DNA from: Paenibacillus sp. 1011MAR3C5
GTDB lineage: Bacteria > Bacillota > Bacilli > Paenibacillales > Paenibacillaceae
Direction: 5' to 3'
Assembly: GCF_003591485.1 (NCBI RefSeq)
Contig: NZ_QZCF01000008.1
Location: 1 to 64,000, forward strand
DNA: 64,000 nt
The notes under the pieces were generated by a model. That model was not told the DNA's origin, did no database searches, and saw only the letters and a list, made by a program, of their open reading frames with translations. Made by a program: the position numbers and the translations under genes. Positions within the stretch are counted from its first letter, which is position 1, and every line of letters starts with the position of its first letter. Shown here piece after piece: positions 27,974 to 34,927 of this stretch.

Positions 27974-28450
27974 TTATGGAGCCAGTACTGTTTCTGAATA
28001 TGAAACTGCCGTTTCAGTTGTTCCGTTATGCGTCACGAAATGAGTAACCTTCGCTCTATAGTAATATCCGCTTCTTACAGACTTGGTCATATTCCCGGTT
28101 GCCAGTGTCGCATTTTTATTTGAATAGGGGGCTGTAGGAACAAGATTAATCCAGCTCGTGCCTGACCATTCCTGCAACTGTATAGTCCCGCCAACCTCAG
28201 AGACAGTCGATTTGGCATTCGTTACAGTAGTCACTACCGCAATAAGGTTAGATCCAATGGACAAATTTTCAGAAGATGACTTCAAATAGGTATAGCCTTC
28301 AAACACAGCCATTGGCTGTACCATCACAGGGGGTGGAGAGGTTTGTGGTACAGTTGCTTCTCCGGCGGCAGCGAGTTGTGGAACCATGACAAGTGCAAGT
28401 GCGAGCATCAAACTAATAGTTGTTTTTGAGAAACGCTTGATTTTTACCAT
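27974..28450 (-). CDS. Exported DUF6147-like protein
   Basis: The product has a signal peptide (about 1-30, ending QLAAAG) and a mature domain starting MAVFEGYTYLKSSSENLSIGS. The pattern is IQLQEWSGTSWINL, then SGYYYRAKVTHFVTHNGTTE. This resembles DUF6147 exported proteins of Bacilli, of unknown role. The ATG at 28450 has GGGA nine bases upstream; the ATG at 28459 is too close to that site. About 158 residues, a single small beta domain. Confidence 0.75.
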   Translation of the reverse strand: MVKIKRFSKTTISLMLALALVMVPQLAAAGEATVPQTSPPPVMVQPMAVFEGYTYLKSSSENLSIGSNLIAVVTTVTNAKSTVSEVGGTIQLQEWSGTSWINLVPTAPYSNKNATLATGNMTKSVRSGYYYRAKVTHFVTHNGTTETAVSYSETVLAP

Positions 28451-28567
28451 CCTAACCATTCCCTTCGTTTGTGTAATGTGTTGATAATACTTAAACGAAT
28501 TAATGATTAATCAGGTTACATTTATTTTCACAACATTTCAATATGCAGCCGACTATCCCAAGGATAT

Positions 28568-28598
28568 AAAAAAACGATAGCCGATGGACAGCTACCGT
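28568..28598 (-). terminator. Terminator of the TetR gene
   Basis: ACGATAGC (28574-28581) pairs with GCTACCGT (28591-28598, one G-U pair), and the minus-strand transcript ends in a run of seven T. Confidence 0.75.
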
Positions 28599-28609
28599 AC
28601 CCCGATTAG

Positions 28610-29131
28610 TTATTTCTTCAGCATCAACTGCGGCATCTCCAGCGCCATCGATACGTTGCATAACATCCCCCTGGCCAGAAAATCGGAGGTTCTTTCTTCC
28701 ACATCGGCGAATCCCGCCTGCTGGAAGGCATCTCGCACCAGCGTCTGCACTTGGTTCATGCCCGCTTGCATCGCCTCGCGCACAACCGGCTCTGTGATGG
28801 TCTGCGCCTGCATTTGAAGCAGCACTTCATGGCGGTGGGATTCCATAATTGCTTCATACGCCCGAATAAAGCTTATCTCTAGCCGTTCCGAGGAAGGCGT
28901 ATCTCGAATGACCTGCTGGAAGGCTCTCAGGATGCGTTCCCATGAAAGCTCGATAGCTGCAACCAACAGTGATTCTTTTGTAAAAAAGCGATATACATAC
29001 GGCTGCGAAATATCCGCCTTCTCCGCTACCTGCGCCGTTGTTGCCCGGTAATAGCCCAGCTCGGCGAATACTTCAATGGCAGCCGCTACAATATCGTCTC
29101 TTCGATTGGATGCCGATATACCTCTGACCAT
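28610..29131 (-). CDS. TetR/AcrR-family regulator
   Basis: The N-terminal helix-turn-helix (IVAAAIEVFAELGYYRATTAQVAEKADISQPYVYRFFTKESLL) is typical. The C-terminal helices form the ligand and dimer domain. ATG at 29131 follows AAGGAG at ten-base spacing. It has its own promoter (29193-29221) and a palindromic candidate operator (29162-29175), so it is probably autoregulated. It lies about 250 bases downstream of the riboswitch-controlled small ORF in the same orientation and may also be reached by read-through. The target is unknown. Confidence 0.88.
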   Translation of the reverse strand: MVRGISASNRRDDIVAAAIEVFAELGYYRATTAQVAEKADISQPYVYRFFTKESLLVAAIELSWERILRAFQQVIRDTPSSERLEISFIRAYEAIMESHRHEVLLQMQAQTITEPVVREAMQAGMNQVQTLVRDAFQQAGFADVEERTSDFLARGMLCNVSMALEMPQLMLKK

Positions 29132-29161
29132 AAAACAGGCACTCCTTTTCACCTTATCTTT

Positions 29162-29175
29162 ATTGATCGACCAAT
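29162..29175. promoter_or_regulatory. Candidate TetR operator
   Basis: ATTGATCGACCAAT is a 14-base near-perfect palindrome (one mismatched pair). It lies between the TetR promoter and its start codon, the usual position for autorepression. Confidence 0.45.
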
Positions 29176-29192
29176 TACTAAATAATGTAACC

Positions 29193-29221
29193 AGTATAGT
29201 ACAGCCGCATCATGAAAGCAA
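29193..29221 (-). promoter_or_regulatory. Promoter of the TetR gene
   Basis: On the minus strand: TTGCTT, 17 bases, TATACT. Confidence 0.6.
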
Positions 29222-29262
29222 GAACGCTACACCTGAGAAGAGCCCCATTGTCCGCAAATATT

Positions 29263-29294
29263 GAATAGCCCATTCGCAACGAGAGGGCTTATTC
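29263..29294 (-). terminator. Weak hairpin downstream of the small ORF
   Basis: GAATA-GCCC pairs with GGGC-TTATTC around a 13-base loop. There is no clear T run, so termination here is doubtful. Confidence 0.3.
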
Positions 29295-29373
29295 ATATCA
29301 ATTTCACTTAGCAACCATTCTGCTCCACGAGGCGATAATCGAACACTCGCGCTATATTTCATGAAAGCATGAT

Positions 29374-29394
29374 GGAAGGATCATTGATCCTTCC
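29374..29394. repeat. Perfect 10-bp dyad at the end of the small ORF
   Basis: GGAAGGATCA-T-TGATCCTTCC. It spans the stop codon of the 35-residue ORF. It could stabilise the mRNA end or act as a protein site. Confidence 0.6.
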
Positions 29395-29488
29395 TTTCGC
29401 TATCCTTTTCCTTTGCCGACCAAGCGGCAAGACCCCATATGGAAGCTACCAACACAACCAGGAATGTAACTAACGCTGCGTCTAACAT
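29381..29488 (-). CDS. 35-residue single-helix membrane peptide under c-di-AMP riboswitch control
   Basis: Reading the minus strand, AGGAGG (29496-29501) lies seven bases before an ATG at 29488. The frame gives 35 codons ending in TGA: one hydrophobic helix (about residues 4-23, LVTFLVVLVASIWGLAAW), then a charged tail (SAKEKDSERKDQ). The size and one-helix layout recall KdpF, the small subunit of the Kdp potassium ATPase, but no kdpABC follows. It is the first ORF after two c-di-AMP riboswitches and two terminators. Since c-di-AMP controls potassium and osmolyte homeostasis, a role in ion transport or cell-envelope stress is inferred. A perfect dyad (29374-29394) overlaps the stop codon. Confidence 0.72.
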   Translation of the reverse strand: MLDAALVTFLVVLVASIWGLAAWSAKEKDSERKDQ

Positions 29489-29581
29489 GGCGCATCCTCC
29501 TCTCGTTTCTCTTCCCAACGATTCTCTTCAAATTCCAATACAAGCTCCTCCGGGATTCGCCGCTGATGGCCAATTGAGCGC

Positions 29582-29622
29582 AAAAAAAGAAGCCTGCGAA
29601 GGAGGGGTCCCTCGCGGCTTCT
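29582..29622 (-). terminator. Terminator of riboswitch B expression platform
   Basis: On the minus strand AGAAGCC pairs with GGCTTCT (29616-29622 with 29588-29594), with an inner GAGGG/CCCTC stem, followed by seven T. It lies about 60 bases after aptamer B and about 90 bases before the small ORF. Confidence 0.88.
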
Positions 29623-29684
29623 TCTGTAGGCATAGCGAAACAAGCTACACTTATGCTGAAGAGCTGCAATTGGCCTCTCTCGAG

Positions 29685-29826
29685 TCGCTTACGAGGTTAG
29701 CTGTCGGATTCGGGCGTGAGAGTCGCCCTACCGGACCTGCTCGGTCCGGATTCACCCCGGGATTTCACGCTTGGCATGAAATCGTATGGTTCCCCCGCTT
29801 TCTGCTATGTGCAGAAACTCAGCGTG
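29685..29826 (-). promoter_or_regulatory. c-di-AMP (ydaO/yuaA) riboswitch B
   Basis: Read on the minus strand this carries the hallmark ydaO-yuaA elements in order: CGCTGAG at the 5' end, GGGGGAACC (29788-29796), GGGGTGAATC (29749-29758), TAGGGCGACTC, and the 3' AGCTAACCTCGTAAGCG (from 29686). This class senses cyclic di-AMP and normally turns genes off by forming a terminator. Such a terminator follows at 29582-29622. Confidence 0.9.
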
Positions 29827-29856
29827 TTGCATGGTCATCATCCTAATTTGCGCATC

Positions 29857-29889
29857 AAAAAAACCACAGAGGCGCGTGTCCCCTGTGGT
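29857..29889 (-). terminator. Terminator of riboswitch A expression platform
   Basis: On the minus strand ACCACAG (29889-29883) pairs with CTGTGGT (29869-29863), followed by seven T. It lies 35 bases after aptamer A and before aptamer B. Confidence 0.88.
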
Positions 29890-29923
29890 CGCCTATGCGA
29901 TCACAAGCCACTTCCTCTCCATC

Positions 29924-30106
29924 TACGCTTACGAGGTTAGCTGTCGGATTCGGGCGGTGAGAGTCGCCCTACGCTTGGCTCGCACCTGATCAGGCGCTGC
30001 AAGCGATTCACCCCTTGCCTATCTATAACGGCCGGCTCTCACACCGAACTGTTCATAGGCGATGGTTCCCCCGTTTTCCCGCCTTATGCGGAAAACTCAG
30101 CGATTG
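29924..30106 (-). promoter_or_regulatory. c-di-AMP (ydaO/yuaA) riboswitch A
   Basis: This is a second ydaO-yuaA aptamer, upstream of B in the same transcript: AATCGCTGAG (30097-30106), GGGGGAACC (30064-30072), GGGGTGAATC (30005-30014), and AGCTAACCTCGTAAGCG with its CCGAC lead at 29926-29947. Its variable arm is longer than in B. The 3' core is identical to that of B for about 30 bases, so one copy probably arose by duplication. Confidence 0.92.
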
Positions 30107-30124
30107 CTATAAAGCTTAATCCGA

Positions 30125-30153
30125 ATATTACTCCTGTCTTCGGAAAGTGTAAA
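30125..30153 (-). promoter_or_regulatory. Promoter of the tandem-riboswitch transcript
   Basis: On the minus strand: TTTACA, 17-base spacer, TAATAT. Transcription would begin about ten bases before aptamer A. Confidence 0.75.
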
Positions 30154-30296
30154 GCTGCAGTAAATGCTGCTTTCAGCGATTTTCCATACCTTGCAATCTG
30201 ATTTATCGCATTCATCGGCTCTTATCGGAGAAAAGCTCTTCTACACTCGTGCAATCACGGCCGCACACGATTTGCTCCATGAAGGCGAGCCCTTTT

Positions 30297-30962
30297 TTAT
30301 TGCTTTTTCCGAAGACCGCCCGTAACAAGAAGCAGCGCAAAAGATATAACGACCATGCCAGCCGTCCATGCCCAAGCCATTGGCATGTTGCCAGCATCAA
30401 CCGATACGTAGATAGCAGTAGGGATCGTCTGTGTCTTGCCCGGGATGTTGCCCGCAATCATGAGCGTCGCTCCGAATTCGCCTAAGCTGCGCGCAAAGCC
30501 GAGAATATAAGCAGTCATTACCGCGCGCATCGTCAGCGGCAGCGTCACATAGCGGAACACCTTCCCCTCACTGGCGCCTGCTGATCTCGCCGCATCCTCC
30601 AGATCCTTGTCCACCGAATCGAGTGCGACCTTCATCGTCTGGTACACAAGCGGGAACGCCACCACAATCGAGGCAATGACAGCCGCCCATGGCGAGAAGA
30701 GCACCGGTGCGGAGAAAATCCATTCTGCCGTACGTCCCAGTATCCCCTGTCTGCCCCATAGAACAAGCAGCAGAAAGCCAACGACAGTAGGCGGCAGCAC
30801 CAGCGGCAGCATGAAGGCCGTCTCCAGCAAGATCTTGCCAAGGAATGACCTCCTCGACATCCACCATGCTGCGGCAATACCTGCCACGGAGGCGACAATG
30901 CTGGAGATCAGTGCCACCTGCAATGACAGTACGACTGGCGGCCAGAACGATTGCCAGCTCAT
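30297..30962 (-). CDS. modB: Molybdate ABC transporter permease ModB
   Basis: This 221-residue inner-membrane permease has about five helices. The EAA-type loop is seen around DLEDAARSAGASEGKVFRYVTLPL, and GFARSLGEFGATLMIAGNIPGKTQTIPTAIY is typical of ModB. It forms the channel for molybdate or tungstate delivered by ModA. Its ATG shares a base with the modA stop (TGATG), so translation is coupled. No modC ATPase gene follows; the next 300 bases carry the riboswitch promoter instead. The ATPase must be encoded elsewhere or shared. Confidence 0.95.
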   Translation of the reverse strand: MSWQSFWPPVVLSLQVALISSIVASVAGIAAAWWMSRRSFLGKILLETAFMLPLVLPPTVVGFLLLVLWGRQGILGRTAEWIFSAPVLFSPWAAVIASIVVAFPLVYQTMKVALDSVDKDLEDAARSAGASEGKVFRYVTLPLTMRAVMTAYILGFARSLGEFGATLMIAGNIPGKTQTIPTAIYVSVDAGNMPMAWAWTAGMVVISFALLLVTGGLRKKQ

Positions 30963-31750
30963 CAGGACTGCTTCGGCAGGCTGAAGCCGTATTTCACAAA
31001 CAAATTTAGCGCTTCTTCCGTCTGCAGATAGTCGTACAATTCGCGTACTTGCTTCTCATGCTTGGTTGCCTTGATGATGCCGATCGGATACAGAATCGGC
31101 TTGTAGCTGCCCGGATCCACCGCAAAAGCGATGTCCGTCTTCGACTCCGAAGACAGTGCGTCCGTACGGTAGACAAAGCCTGCATCCACGTTTCCCGTCT
31201 CCACATACTGAAGCACTTGCCGCACGTCCTTGGCCTGAACCGCCTTCTCTTGAAGCTGGTCCCACTGACCGGCATTCGTCAGCGCTTCCTTCGCATACGC
31301 ACCGGCAGGCACACTCTCTGGAATGCCTATTGCCAGCTTGCTCACAGAATGGGACAACAAATCCTGTACACTCCCGACACTGTCCCCTTTGCCCTCCGGC
31401 GTCACCAGAACAAGCTCGTTGGATAACAAGTTGATTCGATCCTTCGCATCTATAAGTCCCTTATCCACCAACGCGTCCATGTTCTTGGCCGCAGCCGACA
31501 GGAACAAGTCCGCTGGCGCACCTTGCTCAATTTGCTGCTGTAGCGAGCCTGAGGCCCCATAATTGAACAATAGCGTAACGCCTGGATGTTCCTTCTCATA
31601 ACCCGCTTTCAGCTCGTTCAACGCATCGGTTAAGCTTGCCGCAGCGGATATCGTCAGCTCCACTTTCGTATCCGCAGCATCTTTCCCGCAAGCAGCCAGA
31701 ACCACAATCGTCACGATTGCCATCATAAGTGCCATTGCTTTTCTCTTCAT
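30962..31750 (-). CDS. modA: Molybdate-binding lipoprotein ModA
   Basis: This is the periplasmic-type solute-binding protein of the ModAB system. The signal peptide ends in a lipobox (VVLAACGK), so it is membrane-anchored. The mature part begins with ELTISAAASLTDALNEL, and FNYGASGSLQQQIEQGAPADLFLSAA is the ModA signature with oxyanion-binding Ser and Thr. ATG at 31750 follows GGAG at ten-base spacing; a TTG at 31774 lacks one. Promoter and candidate operator lie at 31783-31846. Confidence 0.95.
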   Translation of the reverse strand: MKRKAMALMMAIVTIVVLAACGKDAADTKVELTISAAASLTDALNELKAGYEKEHPGVTLLFNYGASGSLQQQIEQGAPADLFLSAAAKNMDALVDKGLIDAKDRINLLSNELVLVTPEGKGDSVGSVQDLLSHSVSKLAIGIPESVPAGAYAKEALTNAGQWDQLQEKAVQAKDVRQVLQYVETGNVDAGFVYRTDALSSESKTDIAFAVDPGSYKPILYPIGIIKATKHEKQVRELYDYLQTEEALNLFVKYGFSLPKQS

Positions 31751-31782
31751 TCCGTTCTTTCTCCCTCGTCCCAATAACTAAC

Positions 31783-31815
31783 TATATCTATTTATAATTA
31801 AATATATCTAAATAG
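31783..31815. promoter_or_regulatory. Candidate operator between modA and the divergent regulator
   Basis: Direct repeat TATATCTA (31783-31790 and 31803-31810, 20 bases apart) and inverted repeat CTATTTA (31788-31794) / TAAATAG (31809-31815). It sits just downstream of the modA -10 box, as expected for a repressor site. Confidence 0.5.
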
Positions 31816-31816
31816 C

Positions 31817-31846
31817 ATTATACCTACCCCTATTCACTTCTGTAAA
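31817..31846 (-). promoter_or_regulatory. modA promoter
   Basis: On the minus strand: TTTACA, 18 bases, TATAAT. Confidence 0.65.
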
Positions 31847-31932
31847 TAACATACCCGCTCTCCATCATTACGCCTCCTCTGTGCTACAATGACTATATCG
31901 AATTTGGACACGGACCAGGAGGCTAATCGGAC

Positions 31933-32877
31933 ATGTCTCAGCATCTCTCTTATACGACAGAAGAAATCGCCCAACTGCTTAAAATTTCAAAGCTTACCGT
32001 CTATGATCTGATCAAAAAGGGGGAATTGCTCTCCTATCGGGTCGGCAAGCAAATGCGCATCGATGCATCCGACCTTGAAGCCTACAAGCAGCGCAGCAAA
32101 GCAAAGTCCGCCGGACATGAGGCATTCACAGCTCCGGCGGCTGCTCCAATCGCTTTTGAACGCACGGGCAACGCGCCTGTCCTCACCGGACAAGATATCA
32201 GCCTCGATATGCTCGCCAGCCAGATGGAGCGTCGCATGCCCGGACTGCGGCCCTTGCGCTCGCATACCGGAAGCCTCGACAGCTTGATCAGTATGTACAA
32301 GGGCGAAGCGGATATTGTCAGTACGCATCTCCTTGACGGAGACAGCGGCGAATATAATATCCCTTATATCCGCCGTTTGCTCATTGGCATGCCGTATATC
32401 GTCGTCAATCTGCTAAGCCGTCCTGCCGGCTTGTATGTGGCGAAGGGCAATCCTCATGGCTTATCTGGCTGGTCAGATCTGGGCAGCCCCGAGCTAAGTC
32501 TCGCCAATCGGGAGGTGGGATCGGGGGCGCGTGTACTGTTGGATGAGCAGCTGCGGTTGAGCGGAATTGCGCCTGGGAGCATTGCCGGTTATGACAACAT
32601 CCACACCAGCCATATCTCCGTCGCCTCCAAGGTCGCATCGGGTGAAGCCGATGTCGGAGTGGGAACCGCCAGAGCCGCATCCATTGTGGAACAAGTGGAT
32701 TTTATCCCGCTCACACAAGAACGATACGATCTGGTTATTCTGAAAAACGACCGCAGCAAGCCATGGCTTCACGAGCTGCTGGCCGTGTTGCGCTCAATTG
32801 AGTTCCGGCAGGAACTGCAATCCATCTCCGGTTACGATCTGTCTCTAACCGGCCAAGTGCTGTATGAGACGCCATAA
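31933..32877 (+). CDS. Excisionase-type HTH fused to a periplasmic-binding-protein-like (molybdate-sensing) domain
   Basis: Residues 5-55 (YTTEEIAQLLKISKLTVYDLIKKGELLSYRVGKQMRI) form an excisionase/MerR-like helix-turn-helix. Residues about 90-305 form a PBP-like domain (SLDSLISMYKGEADIVSTHLLD, SGARVLLDEQL, HISVASKVASGEADVGVG). This architecture is that of molybdate-responsive regulators next to mod genes in Firmicutes. It is divergent from modAB over a 160-base region with a candidate operator, so it probably represses modAB when oxyanion is bound. AGGAGG precedes the ATG at ten bases. Confidence 0.88.
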   Translation: MSQHLSYTTEEIAQLLKISKLTVYDLIKKGELLSYRVGKQMRIDASDLEAYKQRSKAKSAGHEAFTAPAAAPIAFERTGNAPVLTGQDISLDMLASQMERRMPGLRPLRSHTGSLDSLISMYKGEADIVSTHLLDGDSGEYNIPYIRRLLIGMPYIVVNLLSRPAGLYVAKGNPHGLSGWSDLGSPELSLANREVGSGARVLLDEQLRLSGIAPGSIAGYDNIHTSHISVASKVASGEADVGVGTARAASIVEQVDFIPLTQERYDLVILKNDRSKPWLHELLAVLRSIEFRQELQSISGYDLSLTGQVLYETP

Positions 32878-32889
32878 TCCATCCATATC

Positions 32890-32918
32890 TTTACACATAT
32901 TGGACTCGTTCTTATAAT
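32890..32918 (+). promoter_or_regulatory. Promoter of tRNA-Pro
   Basis: TTTACA (32890-32895), 17 bases, TATAAT (32913-32918); the tRNA begins 22 bases later. Confidence 0.7.
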
Positions 32919-32939
32919 AGAAATAGAGAAGTAACATAT

Positions 32940-33013
32940 CGGGGTATGGCGCAGCCTGGTAGCGCGCACCCTTGGGGTGGGTGAGGTCGCTGGTTCGAAT
33001 CCAGTTACTCCGA
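32940..33013 (+). tRNA. tRNA-Pro (anticodon GGG)
   Basis: A 74-base cloverleaf: acceptor CGGGGTA/TACTCCG with discriminator A, D stem GCGC/GCGC, anticodon stem CACCC/GGGTG with loop TTGGGGT, T arm GCTGG-TTCGAAT-CCAGT. CCA is not encoded. Confidence 0.95.
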
Positions 33014-33073
33014 TACGATAGAAACAACAAGGATTTAAACCAAGGGTTAAGATAATACCCTGGCTGAGCATAT

Positions 33074-33130
33074 TAGACCATTCTCCTCATTGAAGTAACA
33101 TTCAAGGAAAGAGTGGTCTATTTTGTTTTT
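33074..33130 (+). terminator. Terminator downstream of tRNA-Pro
   Basis: TAGACCA (33074-33080) pairs with TGGTCTA (33114-33120), with inner TTGAA/TTCAA pairing, then TTTTGTTTTT. Confidence 0.8.
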
Positions 33131-33161
33131 TAAAGTTTGCCATTAATCTTTTATTGAAGGA

Positions 33162-33455
33162 CTAAGCGTTATTTATCCCATCTAGACGTTCGAGCTTGTA
33201 GTTCTTAGCGTACGAGATGTTATCCTTTTCGATGGTGAGAACGACCATCATGTCAATAAAGCATGTCCAGCAAAATTGATATTCTCTAATCACAGCTTGC
33301 GGAATTTCGTCAGAGAACTCGGGTTGATAACCGGGGCCTTTGGCGTCATACTGAGGGCGCTCGACAATGTCTACGCCTGATAACTCGAAGATGGCCTATA
33401 ACAGCATATACTTGAACGTATAAATCGGAGCGTTAGCGTGCCGACTGCTCTCCAT
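33162..33455 (-). pseudogene. Decayed hypothetical gene with an in-frame amber codon
   Basis: From an ATG at 33455 the frame reads MESSRHANAPIYTFKYMLL, then TAG (33396-33398), then continues open as AIFELSGVDIVERPQYDAKG to a stop at 33162. Codon use after the TAG looks coding (GEF-like acidic and aromatic pattern). A one-base change from GAG would restore it. No ribosome site precedes the ATG. I do not recognise the family; location just downstream of a tRNA suggests a remnant of an integrated element. Confidence 0.5.
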
Positions 33456-33473
33456 GATGTCTAATTATAAGTG

Positions 33474-33522
33474 AAAAGAGGCACAGCCTCCCTCGAATTT
33501 CTTGAGGGTCTGTACCTCTTTC
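33474..33522 (-). terminator. Hairpin downstream of the small membrane ORF
   Basis: AAAGAGG (33475-33481) pairs with CCTCTTT (33515-33521), with inner ACAG/CTGT and CCCTC/GAGGG stems. On the minus strand it ends CCTCTTTTC. Confidence 0.6.
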
Positions 33523-33580
33523 GTGAAACGGACTTTTTCAGCTGCCTCCTTAAACACTGGTGTGATTTCAACAAGTTTAC

Positions 33581-33793
33581 TCAAAATTCATTCTTACTCT
33601 TCTTTATTAACTGCACAGTCAGAATCAATGAAATAATTGCAAGAATGACCAGAACGACTACCTGAATTACTACCGTGAAAGGTAATGAATGGTACCAGTC
33701 ATCTTGTATGAGTAGCTTCACAATTTTAAATAGAATATAAAATATCGCAAAAAAGACCAAAGTATGAACGAGTTTGTCCGCTAGTTTCTGGAT
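33581..33793 (-). CDS. Small two-helix membrane protein without a normal start codon
   Basis: The frame encodes QKLADKLVHTLVFFAIFYI, then DDWYHSLPFTVVIQVVVLVILAIISLI, and ends KKSKNEF. It has two clear membrane helices and a basic tail. A stop lies just upstream, and the only candidate with a ribosome site (GAGG, seven bases) is ATC at 33793. The first ordinary start is TTG at 33760, inside helix 1 and with no ribosome site. Either an ATC start is used, or an ancestral ATG has mutated and the gene is dying. Neighbouring reading frames are broken, which favours decay. Confidence 0.4.
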   Translation of the reverse strand: MQKLADKLVHTLVFFAIFYILFKIVKLLIQDDWYHSLPFTVVIQVVVLVILAIISLILTVQLIKKSKNEF

Positions 33794-33819
33794 AGTATCG
33801 CCTCATTTCATAGATGAAG

Positions 33820-34112
33820 TTATTTAGCAAGATACTTATCGATACTTGGAGCTACTGTGTTTGTTGTTGCTTCCTGAATGTAATCTAATGATTCAAACTG
33901 ACCTACACTTTGAACTACAAGGAATTTAAGCTTTAAAGCAGAACCAGATGAAAATCTTTTTGTTAAATCTCCGTTAAATGCCCAACTTGTTTCGTCTCCA
34001 TCTAAACCAGCAAAGGTAACACAGTATAGCCTTTGTCAGCGTCATACTCGATGAATTGAATGGTATCCTCAAAGTTAATCATACTTCCAATCGAATAATC
34101 TTTAAAGTCAAC
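33820..34112 (-). pseudogene. Frameshifted remnant of a hypothetical protein gene
   Basis: Two adjacent frames join into one coherent protein. The first part reads DFKDYSIGSMINFEDTIQF and IEYDADKGYT. A one-base shift at about 34020 leads into VTFAGLDGDETSWAFNGDL, later SLDYIQEATTNTVAPSIDKY, and TAA at 33820. The 5' end is cut by a stop before GTT at 34112. No family is recognised. Confidence 0.6.
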
Positions 34113-34252
34113 TTAATTAGAATTTTCGGAACATTCTTTTATCATTTCATAAACTTTTTACTCATGGAATATTTTCCATATTTATGAACATCCTAAAGCT
34201 ATTGCCGTTCGAGCAACGGTTAAATCTACATGTTCTACTTCAGGAGGAACCC

Positions 34253-34783
34253 ATGAAAAAAATAATGATGCTCCTAACGGTGCTGCTGCTTTCCCAGACG
34301 GTGGCTCTCGCCAGCGCAGAAGAAGGAAACGCGCCTGCCGAGCAATTAGTCTCCATTGTGAACAGCAAGGGCGAAGAGATCGGCAACGCCCATTTGAAGC
34401 AGCAGGGCAGCAAAGTACTGATTCATTTGGAAGCTAAAGGCTTGACTCCAGGCGTGCACGGCATTCACTTCCATGCCGAAGGCAAGTGCGATACGCCGGA
34501 CTTTAAGACGGCAGGCGACCACTTCAATCCACATCACAAGCAGCATGGCTTCAAAAACCCGAAAGGCTTCCATACCGGCGATCTGCCGAATATTAAAGTG
34601 AATGAAGACGGCACAGTCACCGCCATGCTGGACAGCGAGACGGCGACCTTATTGCCGGGCAAGCCGAATTCTCTGACCAAAGAAGGCGGCACATCGCTCA
34701 TCATTCACGAAAAAGCAGACGACTACGTAACCGACCCTTCCGGCAATTCCGGCGCGCGCATCGCCTGCGGCGTTATCAAGTAA
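34253..34783 (+). CDS. sodC: Exported Cu/Zn-type superoxide dismutase family protein
   Basis: This 176-residue protein has a signal peptide (1-22, ALASAEE). SodC landmarks are present: GVHGIHFHAEGKCD (copper His and disulphide Cys), GDHFNPHHKQHG (bridging and zinc His), FHTGDLPN, and GNSGARIACGVI with the active-site Arg and second Cys. Copper-ligand patterns look complete, so dismutation of extracellular superoxide is likely. AGGAGG five bases upstream fixes ATG 34253; the frame is open further upstream but lacks a ribosome site. Confidence 0.9.
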   Translation: MKKIMMLLTVLLLSQTVALASAEEGNAPAEQLVSIVNSKGEEIGNAHLKQQGSKVLIHLEAKGLTPGVHGIHFHAEGKCDTPDFKTAGDHFNPHHKQHGFKNPKGFHTGDLPNIKVNEDGTVTAMLDSETATLLPGKPNSLTKEGGTSLIIHEKADDYVTDPSGNSGARIACGVIK

Positions 34784-34794
34784 CTCAAGGGAAC

Positions 34795-34834
34795 AAGCTG
34801 TCTTCGCGCTTCCGGCGTGCAAGACGGCTTTTTT
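34795..34834 (+). terminator. Terminator of sodC
   Basis: AAGCTGTCTT (34795-34804) pairs with AAGACGGCTT (34821-34830; one mismatch), followed by T. Confidence 0.8.
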
Positions 34835-34838
34835 ATAT

Positions 34839-34863
34839 GTTTCGAACGCTCCGCATCGGGTTA
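34839..34863 (+). promoter_or_regulatory. Sigma-B-like promoter of ytxH-type gene
   Basis: GTTTCG (34839-34844), 13 bases, GGGTTA (34858-34863), close to the sigma-B consensus GTTTAA-N12-15-GGGTAT. Confidence 0.6.
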
Positions 34864-34927
34864 ATAACCCATAAGAGGCGATATGCAGGTTCGTATGGCC
34901 CAATGGCAATCGAAGGAGAGATGCACT

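Noticed and set aside
29400..29989. Several open frames of 67-135 codons on both strands
   Set aside because: They run through the riboswitch aptamers and terminators, and their codon use is explained by RNA structure.
30237..30320. Minus-strand 22-codon micro-ORF (MEQIVCGRDCTSVEEL) after modB
   Set aside because: AAAGGG lies nine bases upstream, but the peptide is too short and has no membrane helix or other support.
33471..33665. Plus-strand 64-codon frame
   Set aside because: It crosses a hairpin and lies opposite a hydrophobic minus-strand frame that explains its composition.
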